20,416 nt of DNA from Apostichopus parvimensis. Its lineage: Eukaryota; Echinodermata; Holothuroidea; Aspidochirotida; Stichopodidae. How positions within the stretch are numbered: the first letter of the stretch is position 1; every line of letters begins with the position of its first letter. The stretch covers positions 8,166 to 28,581 of the forward strand of contig KN894540.1 in the NCBI GenBank assembly GCA_000934455.1, written 5' to 3'. The notes beneath the pieces are model-generated. The model searched no databases and was not told the DNA's origin. It saw only the letters and a list, made by a program, of their open reading frames with translations. Below, one piece after another: positions 1 to 9,423 of this stretch. The position numbers and the translations under genes are program-made.

Positions 1-1440
1 TCCAAGGCAACGGTGACATGAATAAACCACGTTTTGCCTAGCTGTTACAACCTACTTGTACAAAGGAAACCAAAACTGGATTTCTTAAATACTACAAAAA
101 CAAGAAAACAAACAGTAACCCTGCTAAGAGGGGTCGTGTAAATGTGTGAAAGTGTGAACCAAGGTTAGATCTGAAGGTTAAATCAGAATGAAAGTACCAG
201 TTGTTTTCATGAACTGGTACGGATGGTATCCATGTCCCCTTAGAATAAATTAATACTTACTTTAATTGAATCTGGGGCTTCATATTGAATTACTTAGTTC
301 AGAATAAATTTTCAAAATAAAATATGTACCTTGTGCTTTAAAAATGAACGTTTATGTTCATCCAACCAACATCCCATATTTAGTTTGTTGATGAGCTAAA
401 AGTTACTTTATTTTGGCCAAAGCCAGATTTCTTTATGAAGTACGTTTTTCTTAAATAGAAGGTACATGTGCAAAGTGGTTCCAGAAAGTGTGTACATGTT
501 TAAGTTCAAGAGGTACCACTGATCAAGACCAGTGTACACATATATTATGTTCCTGTATGTTTCTGGAGTTATGAATTAGAATTATGAATTAGCGATGTAC
601 GTGTTCAATTTTACTTCTTGATTCTATAATAATATAAGACATTTTACCTATAAAGTGATTTTGAAATTGACCTGGCCGGTCAGATATTGCCCGTTTGGTC
701 AAGACCAGACTCAATCCGAATGTCTTTAACTTTGAACTCTTGGACAGTTAGACAGTGTGTGTGTGTTGAAGGCTACGGCAGTCAATGTCAATCGGACATG
801 TGCGGTGGTTTTCAATTAAAGTAAATGTAATCGAATATGTACGTGAAACTATACATGTGATGTAAAGCACAGTCTTTATATATACGCTTATCAGTCGTTC
901 AGCATTGGTTGACTATCGGTTGGCTATCGAAAACAGTATCACAATTTAACAACGGTTGAATTAAGTCGGGTCGTTTCAATCAGGCCGCGCAATGCTCAGC
1001 TTAATGCAAACCGAATCAATACTATCATAGCGACGTGGACAAAAAAAAATCCGGAATTCTTCACGGTCAAACGGCCTTTAACATGCCTTTAGGGTCGTAA
1101 ACTTCTACAGGCTTCGAGTCCCGACGATTAGCGAAAACTATGTCATGTCGGTCCGGCTTTGTCATATCAGTTCAGTTGGGTAGTTTTCAGCCGGCTAAAT
1201 ATGTATTACTGGATAGTATTCACTGCTTTAAGAACCATGTGAATTTACCGTGACATTTTGTCATTTTAGCTTTTTGTATATCGTGAGAAAGTGACACAGC
1301 AAAGCCCATTTGTCAAAAGAAATAATGACAACGATGTCGGGATGTTTGACATTACAGTGGACAATACTTCTTCATTGGAACTACGTATGAACATAACGTT
1401 GAATAATTTGTAAGCTCAACAATGAATACAGAAACTTAGA
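1..1440. other. Non-coding DNA left of the retrotransposon
   Basis: No convincing coding exon, RNA gene or copy of the downstream LTR is visible here. Two short hairpin-forming inverted repeats are present: a perfect 9-bp stem at 194-202/212-220 and a slightly bulged one at about 512-536. A TATA-like run at 875-884 is followed by TCAGTC at 891-896, which is too close for an ordinary TATA/initiator pair. A 47-codon stretch open on the + strand at 1270-1410 lacks a start codon and ends in TAA. Confidence 0.5.
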
Positions 1441-1443
1441 TTG

Positions 1444-1876
1444 AACATTGTGTTAACCAGAGACACACAGAAATTAGAAGGAGAACGTATAGGTTGTAGT
1501 GGAGCCTTATGTACACCTTCCAAAGGGAATCTTAGTTGGGGCAACCCTTGCTTTACCAGAGAGAGGCAAAGTAAAGTTGCAAATAACCAATTTGTCTGTT
1601 GAAGACATTCTAATTCCACCAAGAACACCTCTTGGCAAAGTATTAGAGGCTGTTGTGATCGATGACGGGAATGTCTCTTATGAATGCATCCAAGTACGAG
1701 TTAACAACATCTCAACTACAGATTCTAGTGTAATCTTACCTATTTGGACAGGACTAACCAACCAACAACACCAACAGGCAGAGGAACTACTCCAAAGGTA
1801 TCATCATGTTTTTGCAAGTTCTGATGATGACCTGGGATATAGTGATACCATTACTCACCAGATACCAGCTTACTGA
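1444..1876 (+). pseudogene. pol: Retrotransposon pol fragment: protease-to-RT linker
   Basis: This segment resembles the region between the aspartic protease and reverse transcriptase of Ty3/gypsy polyproteins. Around 1499-1600 it carries VEPYVHLPKGILVG followed by an ITNLS-type stretch, and it ends with a D(L)GYSDTITHQIP-like run that normally leads straight into RT. The frame is broken near 1490 by a stop at 1490-1492, with the matching upstream residues (LEGERIG) in another frame. It is broken again at about 1870, where a stop follows HQIPAY while the RT residues continue in a different frame. No protease DTG/DSG motif is seen upstream. No product is expected. Confidence 0.75.
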
Positions 1877-2640
1877 TGATGTTCCAGTAAAGCAGGCTTT
1901 CCTGCAAATCCCTCCGTCACAGTTTGAAGAGGTCAGGGAACACATTCGAAAGTTAATGGAGAAGAATGTGATCCGTCAAAGTACCAGTCCCTTTGCATCA
2001 CCGATTGTCCTGGTGAGGAAACCAGATGGATCCCTTCGGCTATGTGTCGACTACCGTCAGTTGAACCACAAAACCCTCAAAGATGCTTACCCCATTCCTC
2101 GGATTGATGAATCCCTTGATGCATTGCATGGCGCCAAATGGTTCTCAACCATCGATCTTCTAGCAGGATACCATCAAGTAGCAGTCGATGAGAAAGACAA
2201 ACACAAGACCAGTTTCATCACCCCGTTTGGTCTCTACGAATATGCCGTTCGGGCTTTGTAACGCCCCTGGAACTTTCCAGCGTCTTATGCAGTCCTGTCT
2301 GAGTGACCAGTACTTCAGATCTGTCTTTTGTTATCTTGAAGATATACTTGTATATTCACAGACCTTTGATGATCACATCGCCAACCTTGAACTTGTCTTG
2401 AAAAGACTACAAGTTTCCAAGTGTGAATTATTCCGCCCTGAAGTAAAGTACCTTGGTCATAGAGTCACCAGAGAAGGTGTAAAGGCTGATCCAGATCAAA
2501 TTGAAGCTGTCAAACACTGGCCTACTCCAAAATCCGTCAAAGAACTGCGATCTTTCTTAGGATTCTGTTCTTTCTATCGAAGGTTCGTTCAGAATTTTTC
2601 TAAAATTGCAGGGCCCTTACATTCCTTAGTGGCCAAAACC
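1876..2640 (+). pseudogene. pol: Retrotransposon reverse transcriptase, inactivated
   Basis: RT domain of a Ty3/gypsy element, which in an intact copy makes cDNA from the element's RNA. Visible blocks in order are IPPSQFEE, FASPIVLVRKPDGSLRLCVD, YPIPRIDESLDAL, motif A with its aspartate in STIDLLAGYHQ (codon 2154-2156), PFGLCNAPGTFQRLM, motif C, and LGFCSFYRRFV at the RT/RNase H boundary. Motif C reads CYLEDILVYS (codons 2329-2358): the first of the two catalytic aspartates is glutamate (GAA, 2338-2340). A frameshift at about 2245 separates the two halves. About eight residues appear missing before SKCELF (about 2412). Inactivity is inferred from these lesions. Confidence 0.92.
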
Positions 2641-3053
2641 ATGCAGACTCTAAAACAGAACGAGAAGTCTCAATTTGACTGGAATTTAGAGCATCAACAG
2701 GCATTTGAAATACTTAAAGGAACCTTGTGTACTCAACCCGTTTTGGCATATGCAGATTTTTCTCAACCATTTGAAGTAGAAGTCGACGCCTCGTTTCAAG
2801 GTTTGGCGCAGTCCTGATGCAACGCCAGGGAGGAAAACGATGTGTCATCTCGTATGCCAGCCGTACCCTGAGAGGTGCCGAAAAAATATGCAGAGGTATT
2901 CTAGCATGAAACTAGAACTTGTAGAACTCTGTTGGACAGAGATGGGTTGGGCAGAGATGGGTAGGTGCCCTGGCTATGTTTGACATTGAGGTAAGATACT
3001 AACCTGGTAAAACTAACCTTGCTGTAGATGCTTTGTCGAGACGACGCCACAAC
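2641..3053 (+). pseudogene. pol: Retrotransposon RNase H, internally deleted
   Basis: RNase H domain that normally removes the RNA strand of the RNA:DNA hybrid. It begins with a FDWNLEHQQAFEILK block, and the first catalytic aspartate lies in VDAS (codon 2785-2787). A frameshift follows at about 2805. The ISYASRTLRGAE block is in the next frame, and the catalytic glutamate is in KLELVEL (2915-2917). The stretch that should hold the YTDN aspartate is gone: the sequence passes from LELVEL to a GQRW-like run within about 20 bases. That junction carries a short direct duplication of a GGGCAGAGATGGGT-type string. The domain ends in the family-typical VDALSRR (about 3024-3044). Confidence 0.88.
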
Positions 3054-4437
3054 GGTAATGACAGTTCTACCATTGCTACTTCTAACTTTTTAGCAGTGGC
3101 GGTATTAACCAAGGTTCCAGATGAATTGATTGTAGCTTCATGTGCCAATACCATAGACCAGTTACCGGTTGATAAGGAAACAACAATTGAGACCTCCCCT
3201 ATCCTGTTGCCTTCTTACACCTTTAAACAATTGCAGGAATTTCAAAACAAAGATCCAGAGCTTTCAAGGCTGTGGACCTTTTGAAACAAAGGACAGAAGC
3301 CACATCACCAATCTGTTACACCAGACTCTGAACTGAAGTTGTACGTCAGGGAGTGGGACAAACTTAAAGAAAAGAGTGGACTCCTGTACAGACAAAGTGC
3401 AGATGGTTGTCAATTGTAATTGCCCAAAGTCTTGCGGAGAAAGGTTATGCATCTGTGTCATGATAACACAGGACATCAGGGAACCAAACGAACTCTTTCA
3501 CTAGTTCGTAGTCGTTGCTATTAACCACGTTTACAGTAAGATGTTGTGGAGCGCTGCCAACTCTGTGACCGATGTACAAGAGCCAAAAATCCACCAAGAA
3601 TAATAGAACCCTTGAAGTTCATCCACTCTTCCAGGCCAAATGAAATTCTGGCTATTGATTTTACAATCCTCGAGAAAGACGCCAGGGGAAAGAAGAATGT
3701 CCTCGTAATGACAGATGTTTTCTCACAGTTTACTAGGGTAATCCCGACTAAAGACCAGACAGCCAAGACAACTGCTCGAGCATTACTTGATAACTGGATA
3801 TTACTTTTTGGAGCTCCAGTAAGGTAACACTGCGACCAAGGTCGAAATTTTGAATCTAACCTTATTTACGAACTCTGCCACCTTGGAACATCAAAAAGAC
3901 AAAGACCACACCATACCATTTATAGGAAAATGGACAGGCAGAACGATTCAATCGTACCGTGCATGACTTGCTGAAGGTTTTGTCACCGAAAAAGAAACGT
4001 AGATGGTCAGAAAACATACCAGAGATTCTTCATGTGTACAACTGCACTCCACATGCATCCACCACACTTCCATCTTTCTACATGATGTTTGGTCGAGACC
4101 CAATATTACTAGAAGATATACTTCTGAACAACACTGGTGCTGACGAACGGCAGATAGACTCCAAAAATGACTCTGACAATGAGGTAAATCAATGGGTTGC
4201 CTCACACTTAACTGTTCTGAAGATGGCTTTCCGTCAAGCAGGGGAGAGGCTATAGCCCTGGAAGCCTCAGCAAGAACGGCCCGGTATAAAAAGGGTACCA
4301 AAGAACATCCTCTGTCTATTGGAACAAGAGTGTATCTCAAGTCACACCCCAAAGTAGATATAAAATTGCGGATGAATGGGGACAGGTACTACACAAGGTT
4401 ACCGCCAGACCAGGTGATGGAGCGACATATGTAATTG
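3054..4437 (+). pseudogene. pol: Retrotransposon integrase (HHCC, DDE, C-terminal module), inactivated
   Basis: Integrase inserts the element's cDNA into host DNA. The N-terminal zinc finger is seen as HDNTGH (His codons 3459-3461 and 3474-3476) and CQLC (Cys codons 3555-3557 and 3564-3566). The DDE core shows D in LAIDFTILEK (about 3653), D in HCDQGRNFES (3834-3836) and E in GQAERFNR (3941-3943). A TPHASTTLPSFYMMFGRDP block follows, as is usual for the end of the core. Lesions are a frameshift at about 3280, stops between the zinc-finger pairs, an in-frame TAA at 3825-3827, further breaks around 3900-3930, and frameshifts near 4250 and 4355. All three catalytic residues survive, but the frame does not. 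Confidence 0.9.
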
Positions 4438-4779
4438 AATTGACAGATGGTACAGGGATCCCGAAGACTGTACACCGGAGAGACATCCGCCCTTGCACGT
4501 TGATCCCCCAGCCCTGTAAAGCCCACAATCAGCTAGACGAAAGCAGGGCAACACCGCCCCATCATCAAGTAGTTCAGACGATGACCCTTCAACTTGTAGC
4601 GACTCGGACGACAACTCCAACGACATTGAACGTACTGGTGACATTACATCTGACAATGACGACTACTCCGACAGACATGACAGTCGAGTCTTAGACACTT
4701 AGACAAACAGCGACGGAGTACCCGTAAGACCAGAGGACAACACTCAAACCTTTATCGAACTTCGAGGATTATTTATTAA
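4438..4779 (+). pseudogene. pol: Retrotransposon pol C-terminal tail
   Basis: Downstream of the integrase C-terminal module the frame carries ELTDGTGIPKTVHRRDIRPC (4437-4496), a block typical of this clade. A low-complexity Thr/Asp-rich stretch follows. The end is a basic RRSTRKTRGQHSN motif with a stop at 4777-4779, as in many Ty3/gypsy pol C-termini. The terminal motif is in a different frame from the preceding residues, so a frameshift lies between them. No envelope-like frame follows. Confidence 0.7.
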
Positions 4780-5264
4780 GGTGAGATCAGAGTTCAATTA
4801 AAGTCAAAGGCAGATGAAATGTAACCACTATTTTCAAATTTATTGGGTTTCCGTAGTGTTATATTTTGCTAAATAACAGTTCTTTTAGATTAAAATTTTC
4901 CCAAAATCTTATACGATGATTACTTGTTCATCGTATTCGTTAGATGGCTATATTTTATGATTGTCTTACATTCATGTCACATTTCTCTGATACCTAGTAT
5001 CCATTGTACTTGTTAGTATTAGTGCAGCCGACTCATTATAATTTATACCTTTTATTTATCAATGTTGCCTTGACGTTGATGAACTCTGACCCTACCTTGA
5101 TCATCCATGTATTGTATACTGTGTATACCTGGAACTTATTTTTAACTTTTTCTTTTTCAGTAATATTTAGTTAGCTTTTCGCTTTGCTCGTTTATATTTC
5201 ATTCTTGCTTCCAACTAGACCTTTCATAACGTGTTTGAGGACAAACAGTTCTTTAGCAGGGGAG
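4780..5264 (+). other. Retrotransposon 3' untranslated stretch with polypurine tract
   Basis: AT-rich non-coding DNA between the end of pol and the LTR, with no env-like open frame. The last bases before the LTR (AGCAGGGGAG, 5255-5264) form a purine-rich tract at the position where plus-strand priming occurs in LTR elements. Confidence 0.7.
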
Positions 5265-5792
5265 TGTGAGGGAATGTGGCGTAATCCATATTCATGAACT
5301 CTCCCCGTAACAAAAAAAAATCTGACCTATGACCCGACAATTTGCCTGTATCTACGCACATCGCACAATTGACTCTATTGTTTATCTGTAAGACTGTAAT
5401 ATTACTCACTAAAACAGTGGTTCCCATTGTTTTGATGTGAAGCACCCTTCATGTTAAGCTATCGTTAGCGTTGCTTCTGCACACACGCCGTCTAACCACT
5501 GTAAGAACAACTCGTATTTGAACTTCTTAACCATTATTATTTATATTCATTTTGAGGTAACAATCGACATCGAGATGTGAGAGCTATAAAGTTCTCAGTG
5601 CTAGCGAATCCATCCAGTGGCCGTTGTACCACCGCCCTCTTTAACGTCCTCTTTTACATTCTCTAGTATTGTGTGCTTTTATTTAATTTTACTGGCTCAA
5701 ATACCCAGTAATGGCCCTACGACCCCAATAAATTGGAGCAGAACAAGCCATAGGTTTTGACTCTTCTTTCGTGTTGCACGTACGGCATCACA
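5265..5792 (+). repeat. 3' long terminal repeat, 528 bp
   Basis: It begins TGTGAGGG directly after the polypurine tract and ends GGCATCACA, giving a perfect 5-bp terminal inverted repeat TGTGA/TCACA. Inside are TATAAA at 5585-5590 and a polyadenylation-type AATAAA at 5727-5732, placed as expected for U3 and R. The next bases are TTTAT (5793-5797), the candidate target duplication. No partner copy or 5' LTR is in the window, so the duplication cannot be confirmed. Confidence 0.82.
5585..5590 (+). promoter_or_regulatory. LTR TATA box
   Basis: TATAAA lies about 320 bp into the LTR and about 140 bp upstream of AATAAA at 5727-5732. That is consistent with the promoter of the LTR transcript. Position and motif only. 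Confidence 0.5.
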
Positions 5793-6417
5793 TTTATCTT
5801 CGTGTTTCTCGTAAAAACGTCCGTCGGATGAAAACCACTTTTTTGACGGTCAACTATCCGGGCAAATAGGTAAGCTAACTATCGTTTGTCAAATTTGTAG
5901 CAAAGCCTTTTGAGCATTTAGCACAACCCTTCAAACGTGAATAATCGAGAATGTATGGTATTCACATGATGATGGGTATAATAAGCCCTCTTCGCGTTCC
6001 CTTGGAAATTCTCAGAATGAGCCAGATGTTTCTATAGTATTATTTTGTCCTCCTCATGTTCCCTGGAAATTTACGAGAATGAGCCCGAAGTTTATACATC
6101 TTTTGCTACAATGATATTAGTACATAACTCCTGTAAAGATGAAAAATACATCGTGAGTGTGTGCTTCTATGTATGATAAATCGATCAAGGAGAGTATGCC
6201 AGAAACATCCAGAACGAAGCTGAACTTGTATAAATGCTTGTATCTTCAAGCAAGCGACAGAGAGAGATGAACAACACCTCCAGTAGACCGTCTCGTTTAT
6301 TGCTGTGTTCGTTGTTTTTCCTGTGTTCAGAGGCCATATACAGCCTATTTGCTCGTTGTCACTTACATATTGTAATACTACGGACACGGACCTACTTTAT
6401 TATATATTACCTATTAA
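5793..6417. other. Intergenic stretch with an imperfect 60-bp tandem duplication
   Basis: No gene is seen. Two imperfect copies of a roughly 60-bp unit lie at about 5985-6043 and 6047-6103. Both contain a GTTCCCT(T)GGAAATT core followed by GAGAATGAGCC-like or CAGAATGAGCC-like sequence. The remaining DNA is unremarkable. Confidence 0.5.
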
Positions 6418-6853
6418 CCTGTTAGCAGGCGCGTAGCCTAGCGGGGGGCGAAGGGGGCAGCCGCCCCCTCCCCCCTTGAGCATATTTTTAAATTTTTTTT
6501 TTAATGTTTTTATGATATCGCTAGTAATTTCAAAAGAGAAAATGCTTACACGGCCTGGGAAGTGCCATTTCCGGCGATCTGGGAGGCATTTTCAGCCAAA
6601 TTTTCTCGTACGCTTCGCGCCAAACATGGTGGCGCTACGCTTAGATAGTGTGCAATGCCATATCTACGGCTCTGAACATTTTTCTACATTTTCGCCCCCC
6701 CCCCACCCTTGGCAAATTCCTGGCTACGCGCCTGTGCTCTATAGTTTCATTTTACTGAAAATATGTCTCCTTTTACTGGATTCAATTAAGTTTTTCTACA
6801 TTTTCCCCCCCCCCCCCCCTTGGCAAATTCCTGGCTACGCGCCTGCCTGTTAG
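6418..6853. mobile_element. hAT-like MITE with 8-bp target site duplication
   Basis: The element occupies 6426-6845. Its ends are CAGGCGCGTAGCC (6426-6438) and GGCTACGCGCCTG (6833-6845), a perfect 13-bp terminal inverted repeat. It is flanked on both sides by CCTGTTAG (6418-6425 and 6846-6853), a perfect 8-bp direct repeat. Eight-base duplications and a CAG start are typical of the hAT superfamily. It has no transposase. The right end is partly duplicated: a stretch from TTTTTCTACATTTTC through a C-tract and TTGGCAAATTCCTGG to GGCTACGCGCCTG occurs at about 6679-6734 and again at about 6791-6845. A 125-codon open frame across the element is fortuitous. Confidence 0.88.
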
Positions 6854-7127
6854 CGACACTGAACCTAAGATTGGGTTAATACAGTGTTAATACAGTGTTA
6901 ATACAGACTAGCCTACGTGTTCATATGTATACTTTTAACGACTAGTTGAACACGTTGAATGTGGTTTGCCAGCATCGGCTTGAACATAAGTTCAAACGCC
7001 CCATGCATGGATCTTCTTCGCAAGGCGATACCAGAAGACATATTGACCAACCTCTACCTGTTACTTAGTAAATACGTTTAATTATATGACGTAACCGGTA
7101 TCTAAGCATACGTTAAGTACCATTACA
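6854..7127. repeat. Short intergenic stretch with 11-bp triplet repeat
   Basis: Three copies of an 11-bp unit, TTAATACAGTG, run from 6876 to about 6905, with the last incomplete. No gene is seen in the rest. Confidence 0.55.
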
Positions 7128-7392
7128 CCCTTATACAAATCAGAGCATGCAAATTGTGTGCAAGTGAAAAGCACGCAACCGGTTTGCATGGGCACGCTTT
7201 CTGCACGTAGTTTACACGCTCTCCGTATGCTTGAGCTGTTGCGTGCATTCTCGTATGCAACTTGCATGCATGCAAATAGGGTGGAGTTGACATGAAGCGC
7301 GTTTCTCCAGTTGAAATGCGCGTTTAAAAGTCCAATTGCATGCAATTTGGACTCTTTGAGTGTGGATGAAGCGTGCTTGGAAAAATTTTTAA

Positions 7393-7525
7393 GTGGGCAT
7401 GCATGCATTTGGCACACTGTTCATTTTCTAAGCGTGCAGTTAATATTGAAGCATGCATTTGGCACTCTGTAAATTTTGGAGTGTGCAGCAAGTAACATCT
7501 GAAGCGTACAATTGGCACATAAATA
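7393..7525. repeat. Degenerate tandem repeat, about 50-53 bp period
   Basis: Units start with GCATGCATTTGGCAC at 7401 and 7451 and with the diverged GCGTACAATTGGCAC at 7504. Each also holds a GTGTGCAG-like or GCGTGCAG-like word. The array belongs to the left GCATGC cluster. Confidence 0.65.
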
Positions 7526-8937
7526 AGATGGTCAGCTCTTACATAAAGTTTTCTTTTGTACCATAGTTTTACTTGTTTATTAGTACACTGTACAGTGCTC
7601 ACTGTGCAGAGGGCTATGCATTTGTACAGTATATTCGTATGTTGTCTTGTGGCAGCAAAAGGGTGGATTAACACCTTAACTCTTCTGGGTTGCTAGGCAA
7701 CTATCTTGTTCTTCCTGGAAATTAGCCTTCACAGGAAATGGGGTCTGTGTGTATATATTATAGGAACAAAGGAGTTTTGTGAGGGGTATAGGGAGTCAGG
7801 CAGTTGGCTATGAGTATTAGAGCAAGGCAGTTGCAAAAGAAGAGAAAGATAGTTTTAATGGCTGGATAGTTTGTTTTAAACCTTAATTTACATTCAAGTT
7901 ACTGTAGTCCTTATTATTTTATGGAAGTTGTGATATATTCAACTGACAGTCTGGGACACTATTTATTTTAAAGGATACTATTTACTATAAAGGATATTAT
8001 TTTACTTATAAAGGACATTATTTTACTACTGGATATTGACATTATTTTACTGAAAGGATACCCTGGAACTATTTCATATAAATTAAAGGATACTATATTG
8101 TTGGGATCAGACATTCATAATACCATTTAATGTGTTTAACTATACTGATGTGGTGGAATATCTGATGTCGTGGAAGATATGATGTCGTAGAATACTTGAT
8201 GTCACCAGCAGTCCAACTCACCAGAACAGACTTTTAAATTTAGTGTATTTACTTTAACATTTGGGTGTGCACGTACCTCACTACTGTAAGTTATTTGATT
8301 TAACTCTTTGACTGGGCCCAGATAAGCTGTATATTGTTTGTTATTCATATAATTTATTTTGATCCAATCCAGTTGAGTTTTCCATTTTTATGTGTCTTGC
8401 TCTGTGTTTGGTCATCACACCAAACCCAGAGTTCTCTGATCAAGAACAAACATTTATTTTCAGTGGCTAACACCCTTACATATACACACGATGAACATGT
8501 ACCAATGTTACCTATATGTACAAATACATGTCATTTGAGGTCAAATTACTAAACATTGTTGGATCTACATGAAACTTGGTGACATTCATCATAGTGCCCT
8601 TGGGCTCTTGTTTATAAATCTTATTCCTATTGCAATAGTAGCAATACCATGTATTTTGTTTAACCATTTAATTATTCCTAAGAAAATAAGAGAGAATTGA
8701 AAATATTCCATGCACTTTTTTATCTACCTATTTTAATCTTCCAGGGAAGTTATTTTGTTCTAAATTTCAAAGTAAATATTGAAAGAAAACTAACCATTCA
8801 ATTGTTCTGAAGTTAATATTGAATAAAACTCATAATTCAGAGAGAATTGAAAATATCCATGCAAGTTTTTATATTAATTTTGTTTTTCATCCAGTAATTA
8901 ATGCACATAATTGTAATATATATACCAACTGGAAATT
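7526..8937. other. AT-rich interior of the GCATGC-bracketed interval
   Basis: No gene is recognised. Visible structure includes degenerate tandem AAAGGATACTATTTACT-like units at about 7970-8100 and three GAT(A)TGATGTCGT-like units at about 8158-8205. There is also a partial duplication in which TAACCATTTAATT...GAGAGAATTGAAAATATTCCATGCA at about 8660-8735 recurs at about 8792-8880. A palindrome, GTTGCTAGGCAAC, sits at 7689-7701. Confidence 0.55.
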
Positions 8938-8947
8938 ATGCGTGCAC

Positions 8948-9160
8948 GCATGCATGCAAAAGTTTGTCAAGCAGAGCACGTTTTTAAAATGCATGCGTGA
9001 AAATTCAGCGTGCAAATTTGCATGCATGCAAAATTTTGTCAAGCAGAGCGCGTTTTTAAAATGCATGCGTGAAAATTCAGCGTGCAAATTTGCATGCATG
9101 CAAACATTTGTCAAACAGCGCGTTTTTAAGATGCATGCGTGAAAACGTTCCAATTGAGCG
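8948..9160. repeat. 72-bp tandem repeat, about three copies
   Basis: Units begin with GCATGCATGCAAA at 8948, 9020 and 9092, exactly 72 bp apart. Each carries TTTGTCAAGCAGAGC (or a close variant), CGTTTTTAAAATGCATGCGTGAAAA and CAGCGTGCAAATTT. Because 72 is divisible by three, the array stays open in frames on both strands and yields 24-residue protein repeats rich in Cys, Met and His. These are artefacts of the repeat, not evidence of a gene. Confidence 0.9.
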
Positions 9161-9423
9161 CAATTTGCATGCTCCCCACACGCATGCAAGAATTGCATGC
9201 ATGTAAATTCTACGCACGCGTGCCCAGAGCATGCAATATTATCCCCCTGCATGCGTGCCCGGAGCGTGCAATTTTATTCCCCTGCATGCGTACCCAGAGC
9301 GTGCAATTTTATTCTCCTGCATGCGTGCCCAGAGCGTGCAATTTTATCATTTGCATGCATGCAACAGTAATTGCATGCGTGAAAACGTTCCAAAAGAGCG
9401 CAATTTGCACATTCCCCACACGC
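9131..9423. repeat. Direct duplication offset by exactly 240 bp
   Basis: A roughly 50-bp block containing TGCATGCGTGAAAACGTTCC, GAGCGCAATTTGCA and TCCCCACACGC occurs at 9132-9183 and again at 9372-9423. The copies bracket the 35-bp array, so the array appears to have grown inside a duplicated segment. Confidence 0.75.
9214..9352. repeat. 35-bp tandem repeat, four copies
   Basis: Units start at 9214, 9249, 9284 and 9319. The consensus begins GCATGCGTGCCCAGAGCGTG and continues with CAATTTTATTCCCCT. The first unit is the most diverged. It produces open frames on both strands that encode nothing recognisable. Confidence 0.9.

Larger units (their letters stand above)
1440..5792 (+). mobile_element. 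Decayed, 5'-truncated Ty3/gypsy LTR retrotransposon
   Basis: The domain order (protease-RT linker, RT, RNase H, integrase with zinc finger, DDE core and C-terminal module, then polypurine tract and LTR) is that of Ty3/gypsy (Metaviridae) elements, with integrase downstream of RNase H. At least six frameshifts, an in-frame stop at 3825-3827 and several deletions break the pol frame. Gag, protease and the 5' LTR are not recognisable, so the copy is truncated or rearranged on its left. The left boundary is uncertain: pol-like residues can be followed back to about 1440 in a frame with stops. The right boundary is set by the LTR end at 5792. The element reads on the + strand, opposite to the HYR gene. 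Confidence 0.9.

Noticed and set aside
875..903. TATA-like run followed by TCAGTC as a core promoter
   Set aside because: Spacing to TCAGTC is too short. A second initiator-like site at about 901 is plausible, but no gene follows it.
1..1440. A 5' LTR matching 5265-5792
   Set aside because: None of the LTR landmarks (start TGTGAGGGAATG, the TATAAAGTTCTCAG block, the CCCCAATAAATTGG block) recurs here.
6476..6853. 125-codon open frame on the + strand
   Set aside because: It lies across the MITE, including its C-tracts and inverted end, and ends in the target duplication. Its Pro-rich repeats come from the duplicated right end of the element.
7082..7674. Two overlapping minus-strand open frames rich in Cys, His and Met
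   Set aside because: They are translations of the left GCATGC-rich repeats, with no start context, domain or splice support.
8948..9352. Possible CRISPR-like array
   Set aside because: The repeats are contiguous with no unique spacers, and the DNA is clearly from an animal genome.
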